This document shows, in pieces, positions 31,373-41,888 of a DNA stretch of 64,000 nucleotides. A program made the position numbers and the translations under genes. The DNA is from Phytophthora colocasiae (Eukaryota > Oomycota > Peronosporomycetes > Peronosporales > Peronosporaceae): NCBI GenBank assembly GCA_018806915.1, contig JAGKQI010000098.1, positions 2,108,001-2,172,000 on the forward strand. Reading direction: 5' to 3'. Numbering within the stretch: the stretch's first letter is position 1; every line of letters starts with the position of its first letter. The notes beneath the pieces were generated by a model, which worked only from the letters and a program-made list of their open reading frames with translations, had not been told where the DNA came from and did no database searches.

Positions 31373-32510
31373 AGTCATCACGAGAGCTACTACTAGAGCG
31401 GCGACGTCGAGATCCACGATCATGGTGTATCGTAGAGCACGAACCATCAATGCTGCTTCGTGGAGAGTTACGCTGCTGCGCCAGGCTCAACATCTTATCA
31501 AGACGTTCATTTTCCATTCGGAGTCGTTCTTGTTCCATCCGCGCCAGTTGTAGTCGCAACTTCCGCTCTTCTCGACGCTCTTCTATCTCCTCTCGCCACT
31601 GCTTTGACTTCTCCTCGTTTTCAGCTTCCCATTGTCGGCGTTTCTCCTCTCTGTCAGCTTGAATGTCTTCTCGCATCAAATCAATGACACTGGGCTTGTA
31701 GCGCTTGTAACTAGACGAATCTTCCACCTCCTGACCTTCAGCATTCTTTTTGCGTTCCTTCATGCGCTTTAGGCTTGCCTGCCGCATCACTTTGCCCGCG
31801 TTCTCTTCCGCTTCCAACTTGTCCTTCCGATCCCGGCTCTTCTTGGCTTCTGCTCGTTCGTGCTCGTCATACCGTTGCACAAGATCATCTAGGAGTTGTC
31901 GCTTCTCCGCGTAATGCTGATCGATGCCCGACTCGCCTAGTGACTTATTATCGAATTTGCGATGAGAGGCCAGCAACGTGTTGAATCTTGCCTGTGCAGA
32001 CTTCCCCGAGATGGTTTCCGTCTTTGAGAAGCCTTTGAGTGTCTTCAGCTTCTTCGCCACAGAATCCCAGGCATTCATCACATGCCCTTTATAGGCTTCA
32101 AAGGGCAGATCTGCAAGTACTTGTCGAAGCAAGGTGACATCGTCCATCTTAGTGAACTTCTGGCGCTTTGACGTGCTCGAAACAACACCAGGTTGGATGT
32201 CAGCTTGTATCGATGCTTGCCGTACTGGAGATCCATCTTCTCCTTCAGCTCGGGGACGAATGGAATGAATACTTGAAGAGCGTGCTTGCGAGTCGCTCTC
32301 CTCTCCGCTTCTCTGCGTCCCAGATTCGTCATCAGACCTGAAGCCACCGTTAAAGTCCGACGAGCCATGCTGGGAGGCGTTCTCGTCTTCGCTTGCCTCC
32401 TCATGAACAAATCCACCCCCCACAGCGGACGTGGCTTCCTTGGGGGTGTCTGGAGCACTGGTCAAGAGGCATGCCAGGCTTAGCCGCCTTGGGGGGGTCT
32501 CGAAGTCCAA
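31365..32510 (-). CDS. Harbinger Myb/SANT-like accessory protein
   Basis: 381 residues, convergent with the transposase. Residues 1-120 are acidic and Ser-rich. Residues 120-215 form a Myb/SANT-like trihelix domain (KMDDVTLLRQVLADLPFEAY, AWDSVAKKLKT, SGKSAQARFNTLL). A long charged coiled coil (RYDEHERAEAKKSRDRKDKL onwards to the C-terminus) follows. Harbinger Myb-like proteins bind the subterminal repeats and bring the transposase to the nucleus; the role here is by analogy. Confidence 0.82.
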   Translation of the reverse strand: MDFETPPRRLSLACLLTSAPDTPKEATSAVGGGFVHEEASEDENASQHGSSDFNGGFRSDDESGTQRSGEESDSQARSSSIHSIRPRAEGEDGSPVRQASIQADIQPGVVSSTSKRQKFTKMDDVTLLRQVLADLPFEAYKGHVMNAWDSVAKKLKTLKGFSKTETISGKSAQARFNTLLASHRKFDNKSLGESGIDQHYAEKRQLLDDLVQRYDEHERAEAKKSRDRKDKLEAEENAGKVMRQASLKRMKERKKNAEGQEVEDSSSYKRYKPSVIDLMREDIQADREEKRRQWEAENEEKSKQWREEIEERREERKLRLQLARMEQERLRMENERLDKMLSLAQQRNSPRSSIDGSCSTIHHDRGSRRRRSSSSSRDDFN

Positions 32511-32774
32511 CGCAAGTCCAGCAGATACGGGAATGACTTTGAGGAATTTGCTCCAGTGAAGATAGTTCCCTACTTACCCAAAGAATTGTTGGCTCTCATG
32601 CATGCCTGTATTTTGACGCACGGCACCTCGCACAAATAATTGCGCTGTATGCAACAAAGCAACAGACTAGGACAGCGAGCGAAAACTCTTTTCTGATTTT
32701 CTTGGTCCGCGTCCCAGTCCGTGGTCAACGGCGGACAGGGACCAGGAATCCTGGTTTTGCGAAATCTCTCTAGT

Positions 32775-34418
32775 GTTAAACCACTTACACGTTACACCCC
32801 ACTGAGCTGATTGAGCCATTGTTCGTGCGGTCGGAACCGGTGGTTGTATTTGCGGACGACAATCGGCACGAGACTTTCTCAGTTGGAGCAACATCAGCTC
32901 AGCTGAAGGTCGAATCGCAACTCCAAAAATCATCGTTACTAGATGCTGGCCATGTTGCCAACGGCTGCCCGATCTCGTCGTGAGCGACAATCAGCACGTC
33001 CGTCTCAAAGTGACGAGGTCGAGGTCAGGATCCGCTCTGAGACTGTGCGGTAATAGATGTGTTCTCCTGCTCAGCCTCAAGAAATTCCTGAAGAATCGAG
33101 TTCGAAGCTCGGGACTCGATTCCCGAAAATTGGATCTTGGACTTTTAACACGATTTGGAGGCCGGTTTTTGCGAATCTGCCAAGCACCAAACAGCAGTCC
33201 TCCAAAACAGATATCGATCACTACCGCAGAAGCTGCTTCTATGTCGAGGTCTCATGTGCGACATGGCCAGGTACTCAACTTTTGCCCAATAGCTAGCCAA
33301 TATTGAAGCATGGACCTTGCTGAGTAATTGCGGTCTACTGTGTAATCAACCACCTCGCGGCTGGTTTGGCAGTCTTTCAGCAGGCAGCTCGGCTTATTGA
33401 TGGGTCTCTATAGCTAATTGTTGAAAATCTCGTCTCGCAAAGAATACTCATGCCTCGCTCCGTTTCAAGCAGCCGCTCCGCTTCCTCATCAGCCCGTTCT
33501 GCTTCCCGGACGTCTTCCTCGAGCCCCACGCCCAATGCTACTGCTTCGTCGGGCCTGAACCGTACCCGACGAGGCACTTTGCACCTCTTAGAAGGCAATT
33601 GTTTAAATACCGTGCTTCTGCTTAGTTCACGACCCACACACTCAGAACCTCAAGTTCCTCGCGATTTGTGGCGTATCCCACCAAAGCAAAGATTCCGCAA
33701 GCGTGAATGCTATCTTTTAAGCACAATAGGACGGATTTGGAGAGACAGGCCCTAAATCTACAGCAGTTGACTAACCATAGAAATGATCAGATTCTAACCT
33801 CGAGGACTAGCGAGAACGAGTCAGTCCACGGCTGTCTGCTTCGACAAGAACACGCCCTGGCAGCCATCAGTTGGCCTTGCAAGCGCTGTGGTGCCGACAT
33901 AAGTCCTGGGATGCTGGCAGCTGGTGGAACACCCGCGACTGTACTCAGCGATTTCTGTTAGTCGGAGCGAATCTTTTCAGGCCGTTTCTGAAGTTGATGG
34001 CGTGGCTGTAGAGGGTGTCGAAGCAGCCAAAGGCCAATGCTGCATTGTAGCAGCATATTATACAGCAAGTCCAGCCTAGCAGTCGAAGAGAACTTGCGGT
34101 CAAATCACGAGTTTCCTCTGCATACATTTTCCAAGTCACTTGACTTTCGACAGCAGTTGCATTGGAATCAGGCCAGAGGCGCACAGAAAGCGCATTTCCG
34201 TGACAAATGTGTCTTCCCACCACCGATTTAATTCTCCTTATAAACCACTATATATTTTCACACTGTGTTGAGCACACCATATTGTACCACTAGACAGTGG
34301 TTCGCCCCGTCTGCTCCGGCAATTTTCTCAGGCTGGGTGCGCTGTGCAGTGCTTTTGTATCGGCATTCCTGCATTAGCTTTTGAGCGAAGAAAACCCACA
34401 GGCGAGTACAGAGAATCT
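32775..34418. other. Intergenic, 1.6 kb, no supported gene
   Basis: Several frames of 60-110 codons overlap on both strands (32980-33306, 33377-33755) but none has recognisable motifs, a good start context or matching splice sites. GC content is mixed. It may contain old, unrecognisable repeat remnants. The last 100 bp would be the promoter of the ankyrin-FYVE gene. Confidence 0.45.
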
Positions 34419-35615
34419 ATGGTAGACCTGCGCGACTCGAGGTTCCTGCAGGACGTCACGCCTCCCATGGCTGGGCCCAAGTTCGCTGATTCCCCGGAGG
34501 GAACGACTGCCAGTTCGGACGACGAAGAGAGCAACAACAACAGCCACAGCAGCAGTACAGGACGACCGCCGATGCCTCCAGCAGGCAAAGCCAATGCGGA
34601 CGAGTTGTTCCTTAAGAGTATGTTGGGGTTGCTGAATAAAAGGGGCTATAATGTGCGTGACTCGGCACTTGAGACGTCCATCGCGTCGTCTTCGGCCAGC
34701 TTCACGCGCTCTAGCAGCATTACCAGTACTGGCTCTACTATTTCATCAGTGCTTCTTGCGTTACGGGAGCCTAATCATGGTCAAACACCACTGCATATTG
34801 CAGTACGGAAGGGAGATACACAGATTCTGGACGCATTGTTGGAACACGAGAGTATTGAGGAACTGCTGGACGCTCCAGACTTCAATGGCAACACAGCGCT
34901 GCATTTTGCTACAGGCAACTGGAGGCAACCGATGTGCCTCGCTATCACCGAACGACTGCTACAGGCTGGAGCTAATGTCGACATACAGAACAAACGCGGT
35001 CTCACGCCGCTGGCTGTGCACATGCTCACGCTCAAGATCGACAACCCGACACTCATTCTGAAACTGCTAGAGGCCGGAGCAGACCCGAACACAGAGGCAG
35101 AAGGAGTCGCTATTCTGCACTTAGCAGCGAGGCGAGATCTTCCTGTGATTTCAGGCGTACTGGTCGCTTTTGAAGCTTCAATGTTGTCGTTAAACACTGA
35201 CGGACTCATGTGCTATGAGGTGGCGCCGAACCGAGTCAAGCAGTTCATGGTTCGCAGCATCAACAAAGCTCCTGCTTACTTACCAATGACGCAACGCAGC
35301 ACTTGCATGCGATGCAAGTCTCCGGCGCTAATAACCCCAAAAAAGGCGTTCGGTAACATGATGAAGAGGGTACTGGGCATGCACATGCGCGCCCACCAGT
35401 GCAACTGCTATCACTGCGGTATGATCTTTTGCTCGCAGTGCCTGAAGCCATCGGGAGCTGTCAGTGCTATTCCATTCGTGCGAGACGACGATGACCCGGA
35501 CGACAAGACCAAAACATGCCGTTTGTGTGAAGCCATCCTCATTGAACGCCAAAGGAAACAGGCATCGCAGCACACGTTCGACATGCACCTCATGGGTTTC
35601 AACACGACTATCTAG
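34419..35615 (+). CDS. Ankyrin-repeat protein with FYVE-type zinc finger
   Basis: 398 residues from the Met at 34419; an upstream in-frame Met at 34344 would add 25 residues without features. A disordered Ser/Asn-rich start is followed by about four ankyrin repeats (GQTPLHIAVRKGDTQILDAL, GNTALHFATGNW, RGLTPLAVHML, GVAILHLAARRDLP). The C-terminal 110 residues hold a FYVE-like finger: CMRCKSP, then HQCNCYHCGMIFCSQCL, then CRLC. The basic RR/KHHCR patch of true PI3P-binding FYVE domains is replaced by RAHQCNCYHCG, so lipid binding is uncertain. An endosomal adaptor role is possible. Single exon. Confidence 0.82.
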   Translation: MVDLRDSRFLQDVTPPMAGPKFADSPEGTTASSDDEESNNNSHSSSTGRPPMPPAGKANADELFLKSMLGLLNKRGYNVRDSALETSIASSSASFTRSSSITSTGSTISSVLLALREPNHGQTPLHIAVRKGDTQILDALLEHESIEELLDAPDFNGNTALHFATGNWRQPMCLAITERLLQAGANVDIQNKRGLTPLAVHMLTLKIDNPTLILKLLEAGADPNTEAEGVAILHLAARRDLPVISGVLVAFEASMLSLNTDGLMCYEVAPNRVKQFMVRSINKAPAYLPMTQRSTCMRCKSPALITPKKAFGNMMKRVLGMHMRAHQCNCYHCGMIFCSQCLKPSGAVSAIPFVRDDDDPDDKTKTCRLCEAILIERQRKQASQHTFDMHLMGFNTTI

Positions 35616-35848
35616 ACCACTGGCGGACTGCGTACTCGACGCAGACATATCACCGCAAAGGCGGCTAGCTCGACGAAAAATTGTAAACAAGAGGAGAACG
35701 AGCATCAAAGGGAGTGGCGAGCCTGAATATGTCAGGACGTTTTTGCCTCGGCCCCTTCTTCTCTACCTTCCGATAGCTTTCCGCTCGGACCGATAACTTA
35801 ATATGAGCAGCGTGCATTTTTGTTTTTCCCAGTCTACGACGATATACT

Positions 35849-36780
35849 TCACTCGAACATGCTGCCAAGGCCGTCGCCCTCCGACAACCCGTCGTCTGCA
35901 TTGGCGCGTTTGGCTTCACGCATTGCTGCCTTTTCCTCCCCGCGCTCGTTATGAGCCGGGTCGAACGTCGGGTATGCGTCCAGCACGAACTTGCCCTGGG
36001 TACTGGTAGCCTCAATTGCACGCACTGGGAACTGTGCGAACGCAGTGAAGTGGTGCAGCGTAATGGCTGTGACCACGGTGGTGTCCAGCGCGAGCTGACT
36101 GGAGGCTTCAGTCTGCTCGCCATGGAAAGGAACATGGATAAAGTGATCGCAGATAGCGCGTTGCTCCTCCGAAAGACCAGGAAACTAAACAGCATGAACA
36201 GACAATACATTAGCACACCGAAACAACTCACTGTCTCATCGCTACGACACACACCTCGTTATCGATGACGAATGCGCTGGTCCCTTCATAGGGCGTGGCG
36301 TGGGCCGCTGATACATCACACGAGATATACGATATCAACCCGGGTCAAACAAAGATTCCCGTCTAGAATTTCTTGCTCCACAATCCGTGAAGCTTCTGAG
36401 GAAGTGGCAAAACGTACCAAAGGATCCTTCCGAATGCTTGCTCAGTCCGAAGATAGTGCATCCTTTAGCCTTCAGGTACTCGTGCGCTTCAGCAAAGTCG
36501 TAAAAGTGCACGACATCCACGTACTTTTGTGCTCGGTGTGCTCCGTGAGTGCCAAAACGCTCGGAACCAACTGCTCGTCGTTCAACAGACAGCTCAACCA
36601 ACCATTTAGTCGTCAAGTGTTCGCGGTACAGTCAACCTCACCAATTTCGACGAACTTACCGACCAAAACTTGGGTCGTTCCGAAGGCGGAAGCGGTGCGC
36701 AGGTACGTGCCCAAGTTCTGTCGCCCGCTTTTGTTAGACAGCACCATATACAGCTCCACGGAGCTACATGCGGAGCTCAT
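35849..36780 (-). CDS. SpoU/TrmH-family RNA 2'-O-methyltransferase
   Basis: Exons 36780-36660 and 36570-36418 are well supported (YMVLSNKSGRQNLGTYLRTA, then GSERFGTHGAHRAQKYV). The last exon, 36184-35849, carries the family's SAM-binding knot sequence (FPGLSEEQRAICDHFIHVPF, then QTEASSQLALDTT). The middle exon or exons between 36.40 and 36.24 kb read IVEQEILDGNL then TPYEGTSAFVIDNE; my best joint needs a 43-nt intron with donor GTTTGA near 36359, which is short and uncertain. The family methylates ribose in tRNA or rRNA; the target is not predictable. No mitochondrial leader is visible. It follows the site-1 protease gene on the same strand by 63 bp. Confidence 0.75.
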
Positions 36781-36843
36781 GGTCTCTTCCAGTCGCTAAA
36801 TGAGAATAGTCCCTCGATTGAGTGACCCTGCGACGTGTGAGAA

Positions 36844-39800
36844 TCAAGTCATGGTCTCCATGGTCACTTGCTCATTCTGCCGACCATCGACGCACTGCTC
36901 CTTGGTGTAGAACTTGCAGAAACTCTGATGAATCGTTTTGCCCTGACTGGCTTGAAGCACCTTGGAATGTTTGGCAAACTCAGTGTGACGAGCACGGAGA
37001 TGCCAAATGTCTTCGTCTTGCAAGTCCACCAAGGGGTGCAACTGAGTTTTGTCTGCGATGAATTCCACCTCGAGACGCTGCAAGGCAGCACTTGCTGAGT
37101 TGTCCCGTGGAGTCCTGAAGGGAGGAAGTATTGCATCATTCGTGAAGCGTAGTATCGTACGCAGCATCCCAAAGCAGTTTCGGAATTTACCTGAGGGGTG
37201 CACACTGGAGTCGAGACACGAGCTGTCTCCGAACACAGCAATGCGACCTCCGTACATGGAGGGCACTTCGTAAAGACCCAACACAGGGACATTCTTCAGC
37301 GTTTGCTCTGATCCATTCAAAGTCCTGGCGCTTTGGTCGATTGCATCGATGTAGCCGAGATATCCGCCCACCGGGAAGTTCGTGAGGTACGACCCGGACC
37401 AGTACGGGAACGACGAATCATTGCCTGAATCCATCAGCGATATGCTTGAGGAGTAGATCACACCGTCTCCAAACGCGATGTGGAAGTCCTGTAACAACTC
37501 GTTAATAGCAGGAATATTGGATCCACCGGTGATAGCATGCCACTTGCTCAATGTGCTAGTATCGAAAAGCTCCAAGGAGTCCAGCATCCGGTTGTCGTAC
37601 CAGTCAGCGAACACGATGAGGGACACGTTCGAGTACTTGACAGCTGCTTGCAAAGCCACGATTTCGTCCCGAAAGAACTCTTCTTCGGGATCAACGACCA
37701 TGACGACGCCATACTTCGCTAAGTCTAAACACGAATATTCAAACGGCAAAATCTCTACGAAGAAACCTTCGCTGGTCAGGAAGTTCCACAGTTGATGGTA
37801 GTTCGTATGCGGATGATCGCCAGCTACGTCCATCAGGTCATGTTGGTTTTCGAGGTTGTCTCGCGGCACAAAAGCTGACGGGTAGGGGATGTTATGGAAC
37901 TGGTCCCACAGAATGCGTTTGGATGCTGGAGGAGTTGGGATAATCCTAATGGTTAGCGGGATAAGTAGTTCATCCACATGATCTACGTTATTATCCACTT
38001 CAAGTCGCAATGATCCATGTGCAATACCCTCGAAAGTAGCCGCATTCTCTTTCACCTCAATAAATACTCCGATTGACCCAAAATGTGGCCATATCGCGGA
38101 AGGTGCAGTCGTTGAGATCATCAAGTGTTCACCATTTGTGCCGCTTATCCACTGTGGGGGCTTCTTGATCGTACCCACGACCGCGGCAGGGTTCATGATT
38201 GTCAGGTTGACCATAAGGGGCAGTGCACTGTAATATAGGGGCTGTGAACAGTACGGCCACATTCGAGGACAGTCCGTCGTATCAATCCTGTCCGGAAAAG
38301 AGCTCGGTTTTAAAACGCTTGGAGCTATCTCTTTGTCTTTCTGTGAAGCATTCTGCGCGGTTTGAAATCTCGTCCACAAACTTTCCACTACTCTGCTCGC
38401 CTTGGAAATGTTAAGTACTCCATTCCCTTGCTCGAATATGTGATTGCGAACTACATTTTCAGAATCGTGCCGAGCTACCAGTTTGTCAGCACTTTCAAGC
38501 AGAATTTGCTTCATGGATGCTGGATTCAACAGATTCCACCTCTCCTCAGAAGGAATCATAGAAGCAAGCAGAGCTATTGACGCCGAAACGATAGGAGCTG
38601 ACGCACTGGTTCCAGAAAGCACCTTACACCCACCAGATGCATCTGCACCAGGAACATTTTCTGCCAGAGTGACAATATCCGGTTTCACACGTCCAGATCC
38701 AAACGGAAGTTCCCAAGTTGTCATACCACGAGACGAAAATTCTGCGATCTCGTTAGTTCTTGTGATGCCGCCTACACCGATGACCTCTGCCTGATCAGCT
38801 GGGTTAGAAAGTAGTCCATAGTGAGGTCCATCGTTACCAACTGCAGATACCTACCGGTGGCAGCACAAGTTGTTAGTTCCGATTTCAGTCCAATCAAATA
38901 TGTAGGTCGTACCAGAATGATGCCGTGTGCAGCTAGCTCTTGCACCTTATCAACAAACGGTAAATCTTGGAAATCCGGTCCTCCTGTGCTCAAATTCAGC
39001 ACATTAATTTTCTTGAACAGCGCGTAATTAAACGCATCAAGATACCACGACGTGAACGAGAGCTGCTCCCCTGTAAACATGCGGAATACATACAGCTCCG
39101 CTTCCGGTGCGATTCCTGGGCATTTATCATCGGTGCCACTAATCACTCCAGCAACAAACGTCCCGTGGCCCACTGAGTCGGCATTCTTCGGCTCGTGCGT
39201 CCAGTTAATTTTCTCCTTGACGTTTGTCAACTTCGACGACGACAACCCCGTGTCAAAGATGCCCACTTTCACCCCCTGTCCTTTGAATCCCCGTTCCCAG
39301 AGCTCTCTCACCCCTAAATCGTCCACCAGCAGCGTCGACTCCTTGCTTAACCCGAGTAGTTCTCTCGTCGGTTCATTCATTGTGCGTTTGCGTACTGCTG
39401 TCTGTAATTTGGGGCCTTTTTCTCGCTTATCATCGAACCCCAATAACTTCATCTTGGTGTACTCTGTGTTGACTCGGATAGCTTTAATCTGCTCCGTAGC
39501 ACTGAAATTTTGTATTAGACCTTCAGAACCATGACAAGTACTGTCTTTGGTAGATATTCCAGTAGCTGGGAACTTCTCCAGGCCACAGGTAAATGTGCGC
39601 AATACGACGAAGTCTGTGGGTGCTTGTCGTGCGAATTCGGAGCGTCTAGTGATTTTCAACCCATAATCCGACACTGTGGAGCTGATCAAACTACCAACGA
39701 GTTGTTCCTGAGTCTCTAGTGCGCCGTACTTGCGTAATTGTACGATAAATTCTTGAGTCGATGGATTTTCGTAAAAGTGGCATTGCTTCGACTGCGGCTG

Positions 39801-40013
39801 TACGGCACTAGACAGCGGAAGAGACGACAATAGGAACACCATTATCAGCGCAGAGATACCAGCTATCCTCCGGTGTATTGTGTGACGCCATGAGACGTCT
39901 CTGGACCCCGTATGGTCCCCAAACGTGAGCGTCTTGCAGCCCATGGCGCTCCAGTCATGAACTGTGCTGACGTGTTGCGTGAAGCCAGAATGATGGTCAC
40001 ATAGTGAAACCAA
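36844..40013 (-). CDS. MBTPS1: Site-1 protease (SKI-1/MBTPS1-like subtilase)
   Basis: Two exons, 40013-38913 and 38850-36844, joined in phase by a 62-nt intron; 1035 aa from the first Met, 1012 from the Met at 39944. A hydrophobic segment ([17 protein letters not shown]) acts as signal peptide. The catalytic triad is Asp in VGIFDTGLS, His in [13 protein letters not shown] and Ser in [11 protein letters not shown], with oxyanion Asn in [12 protein letters not shown]. The long C-terminal part ([51 protein letters not shown]) is specific to S1P. S1P cuts membrane-bound precursors in the Golgi. I see no C-terminal membrane segment, unlike the animal enzyme, so it may be luminal or secreted. Confidence 0.93.
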
Positions 40014-40073
40014 ACTTAAATCTGAGTAGAAGAGAATCAGATTGTTTTTAAACCCGCCACTTCATTTTCGATC

Positions 40074-41135
40074 ATGGTGGCAATCATTGGATTCGGGTCG
40101 CTCCTCTCAGGTATATATACCGCTACATGTAGTTAATACTTAGCCATGTTAACCTTAATGGATCGTTGTCACAGAGGCATCGGCACGCTCAACGTTCGGC
40201 GCTGGCGTGTGCAACTTCCGACTGGCGACGGTACTCGACTATCGTCGGGTATTCGCTCACCCGGCTTCCATTTTCTTTCAGCGAGGGATTGCAAACCTCG
40301 AGACGAAGGTTCGGCTCAATTGCAGTCAATAAATAATGGTGATAAGGTGGCTAATAAATAAAATTATGGTATATTAGGAGATTGCGAGTTTGTCGACGGA
40401 ACCTGCTCCTGGTTGCAAGTTTCTCGTTAGCGTATTTGACATCCCATCGGAACTGCTGCCGGACTTTTACGAGCGAGAAGAGGAGTTTAAGATCATCGAT
40501 GCTACATTCCAGGAGCTGGATGGGAGCTCTGAAACTGAGGTTTGTCTAGAAAAACTGATTGAAGTACTGAAGGTTGATAAACTTATGTTGTTTTTTACGG
40601 TGCACTGGATGGATATCTAGGCATTGATGTGCACAAGGTGGAGTGATGAGGAGTACATTGCTGAACGGTACGATATACCATCCTGCAACATTTTGTTGTG
40701 TGGTATTTGAGTTCTTTCTTGTTGCAGTGGACAAGAGACTTTTGACTCCAAGTACAAGGCATACGGCTTGGATTCAATTTGGGACTGGGACGCCACGAGC
40801 GGGATTCTTCCGTGTCGGGTACGGAGCGATCTGCGTGCTAAACGAGAACTAAATGCGGTTACATTTACTTGATAAATGTTCAGGTATACCTTCGCCACTG
40901 TCTGCTAGCTGTCAAGAAGCTAGGCCAGGTGCGTTTGCTACCAACTCGTTGTCTCATGAACATATCGGTGATGATGTGGTTATTGTTGCTCGCATGGTAG
41001 AGCGTGTACGAAGCCTTCGTCACTACTACATACCTTGGTGATTGTACGACAACTATCAAGGAGTACATCGAGTCCAACCCCTCCATCATGCTCGAGCAGC
41101 CTCCTCCGCATCTTATTGATCGGTACAGTGGCTAG
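40074..41135 (+). CDS. GGCT-like fold protein, seven exons
   Basis: Exons 40074-40110, 40175-40308, 40381-40539, 40621-40667, 40728-40818, 40884-40928 and 41001-41135 join in phase to 215 aa ending TAG. None is long enough to attract notice alone. The start MVAIIGFGSLLSE is the nucleotide-loop-like GYGSL signature of gamma-glutamylcyclotransferase-like folds. VFDIPSELLPDFYEREEEF is the matching conserved segment. YGLDSIWDWDATSGILPCR and the VYLRHCLLAVKKLG helix are also family-like. The C-terminus reads TTYLGDCTTTIKEYIESNPS. Substrate unknown. Its start is 60 bp from the first Met of the divergent site-1 protease, so the two may share a promoter. Some splice sites could shift by a few bases. 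Confidence 0.75.
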
Positions 41136-41888
41136 ACACTAGAGTGTTGCAAACCTATAAAAAAATAGGCAAGGTGCCGGAGGAATTAGCCATCCAGGCC
41201 CATTCCATCGCGGCGGCTAAGAAATTATGCAGGGCAAATCTCTTGATCGCGATTCACCACTAGGACGGCAAGCCGTCCATACTGTGCCTTAGGCAAGGCC
41301 TGCCCTTTTTTAACAGACACTTCGGATTAAGCCCTAAGGCTTATACACGCAACTGCTGCAGTTGTACGTGAGGGCGGTAGAACTCTTGCTTCGTTTCACA
41401 ATTGAAGTTTATATGTTGCGCTTGAGCAACATAACAACTTCAACCACAAACTCGTCATCGTCCATCTTGTCCGACGTCGAAAGAAGCCGTGATACAACCT
41501 AAGTAAGGATGCGTGGGACACCTAAATTGAGTATTGGTTTAAACTTTGCGAGATTCTCGCTGTAGAACAGTGCTGAGGTTCTCGTAACAATTTACATCTC
41601 GAGTGCGACAACGGTTATGAGCTAATGCTGGCCCTGGTAAGACCAAGCCCAACTAAATTTCATTGACGATCAGTACTGATTCGATTCACTGGCTTTACCA
41701 CGTGGTGAACAAGAATTCGGAGGACGAGTAATTTGTCCCCGAAACGGGCTAAGAAATGAACGCTTTTGGCTCTCGATTCGATCGTCTTCATTGGTAGAGT
41801 CGCTCTTCAGCCGCTCTTGGCCAACAGCTTCGCTTGAAACCTCAGCTTCATTTCTGAAAAGGAATCCCCCAGACCAAATTTGCACATT
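41136..41888. other. Intergenic, no gene seen
   Basis: Between the GGCT-like gene and the kinase. Only shadow frames are present. A minus-strand frame across 41670-42166 is the reverse of the kinase N-terminus and is dismissed. Confidence 0.5.

Larger units (their letters stand above)
29975..32771 (+). mobile_element. Complete PIF/Harbinger transposon
   Basis: A 2797-bp element with 15-bp perfect inverted repeats (AGAGAGATTTCGCAA at 29975-29989, inverted at 32757-32771) and the 3-bp target duplication AGT at 29972-29974 and 32772-32774. It encodes the two proteins that Harbingers need, a DDE transposase and a Myb/SANT-like protein, in convergent orientation with stop codons that overlap. Both frames are open, so it may be autonomous. 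Its left end is only about 100 bp from the Fanzor right end. Confidence 0.9.

Noticed and set aside
33377..33755. Overlapping frames on both strands near 33.5 kb
   Set aside because: Ser/Arg- or Glu-rich with no motif, no start context and no splice continuation; not distinguishable from chance.
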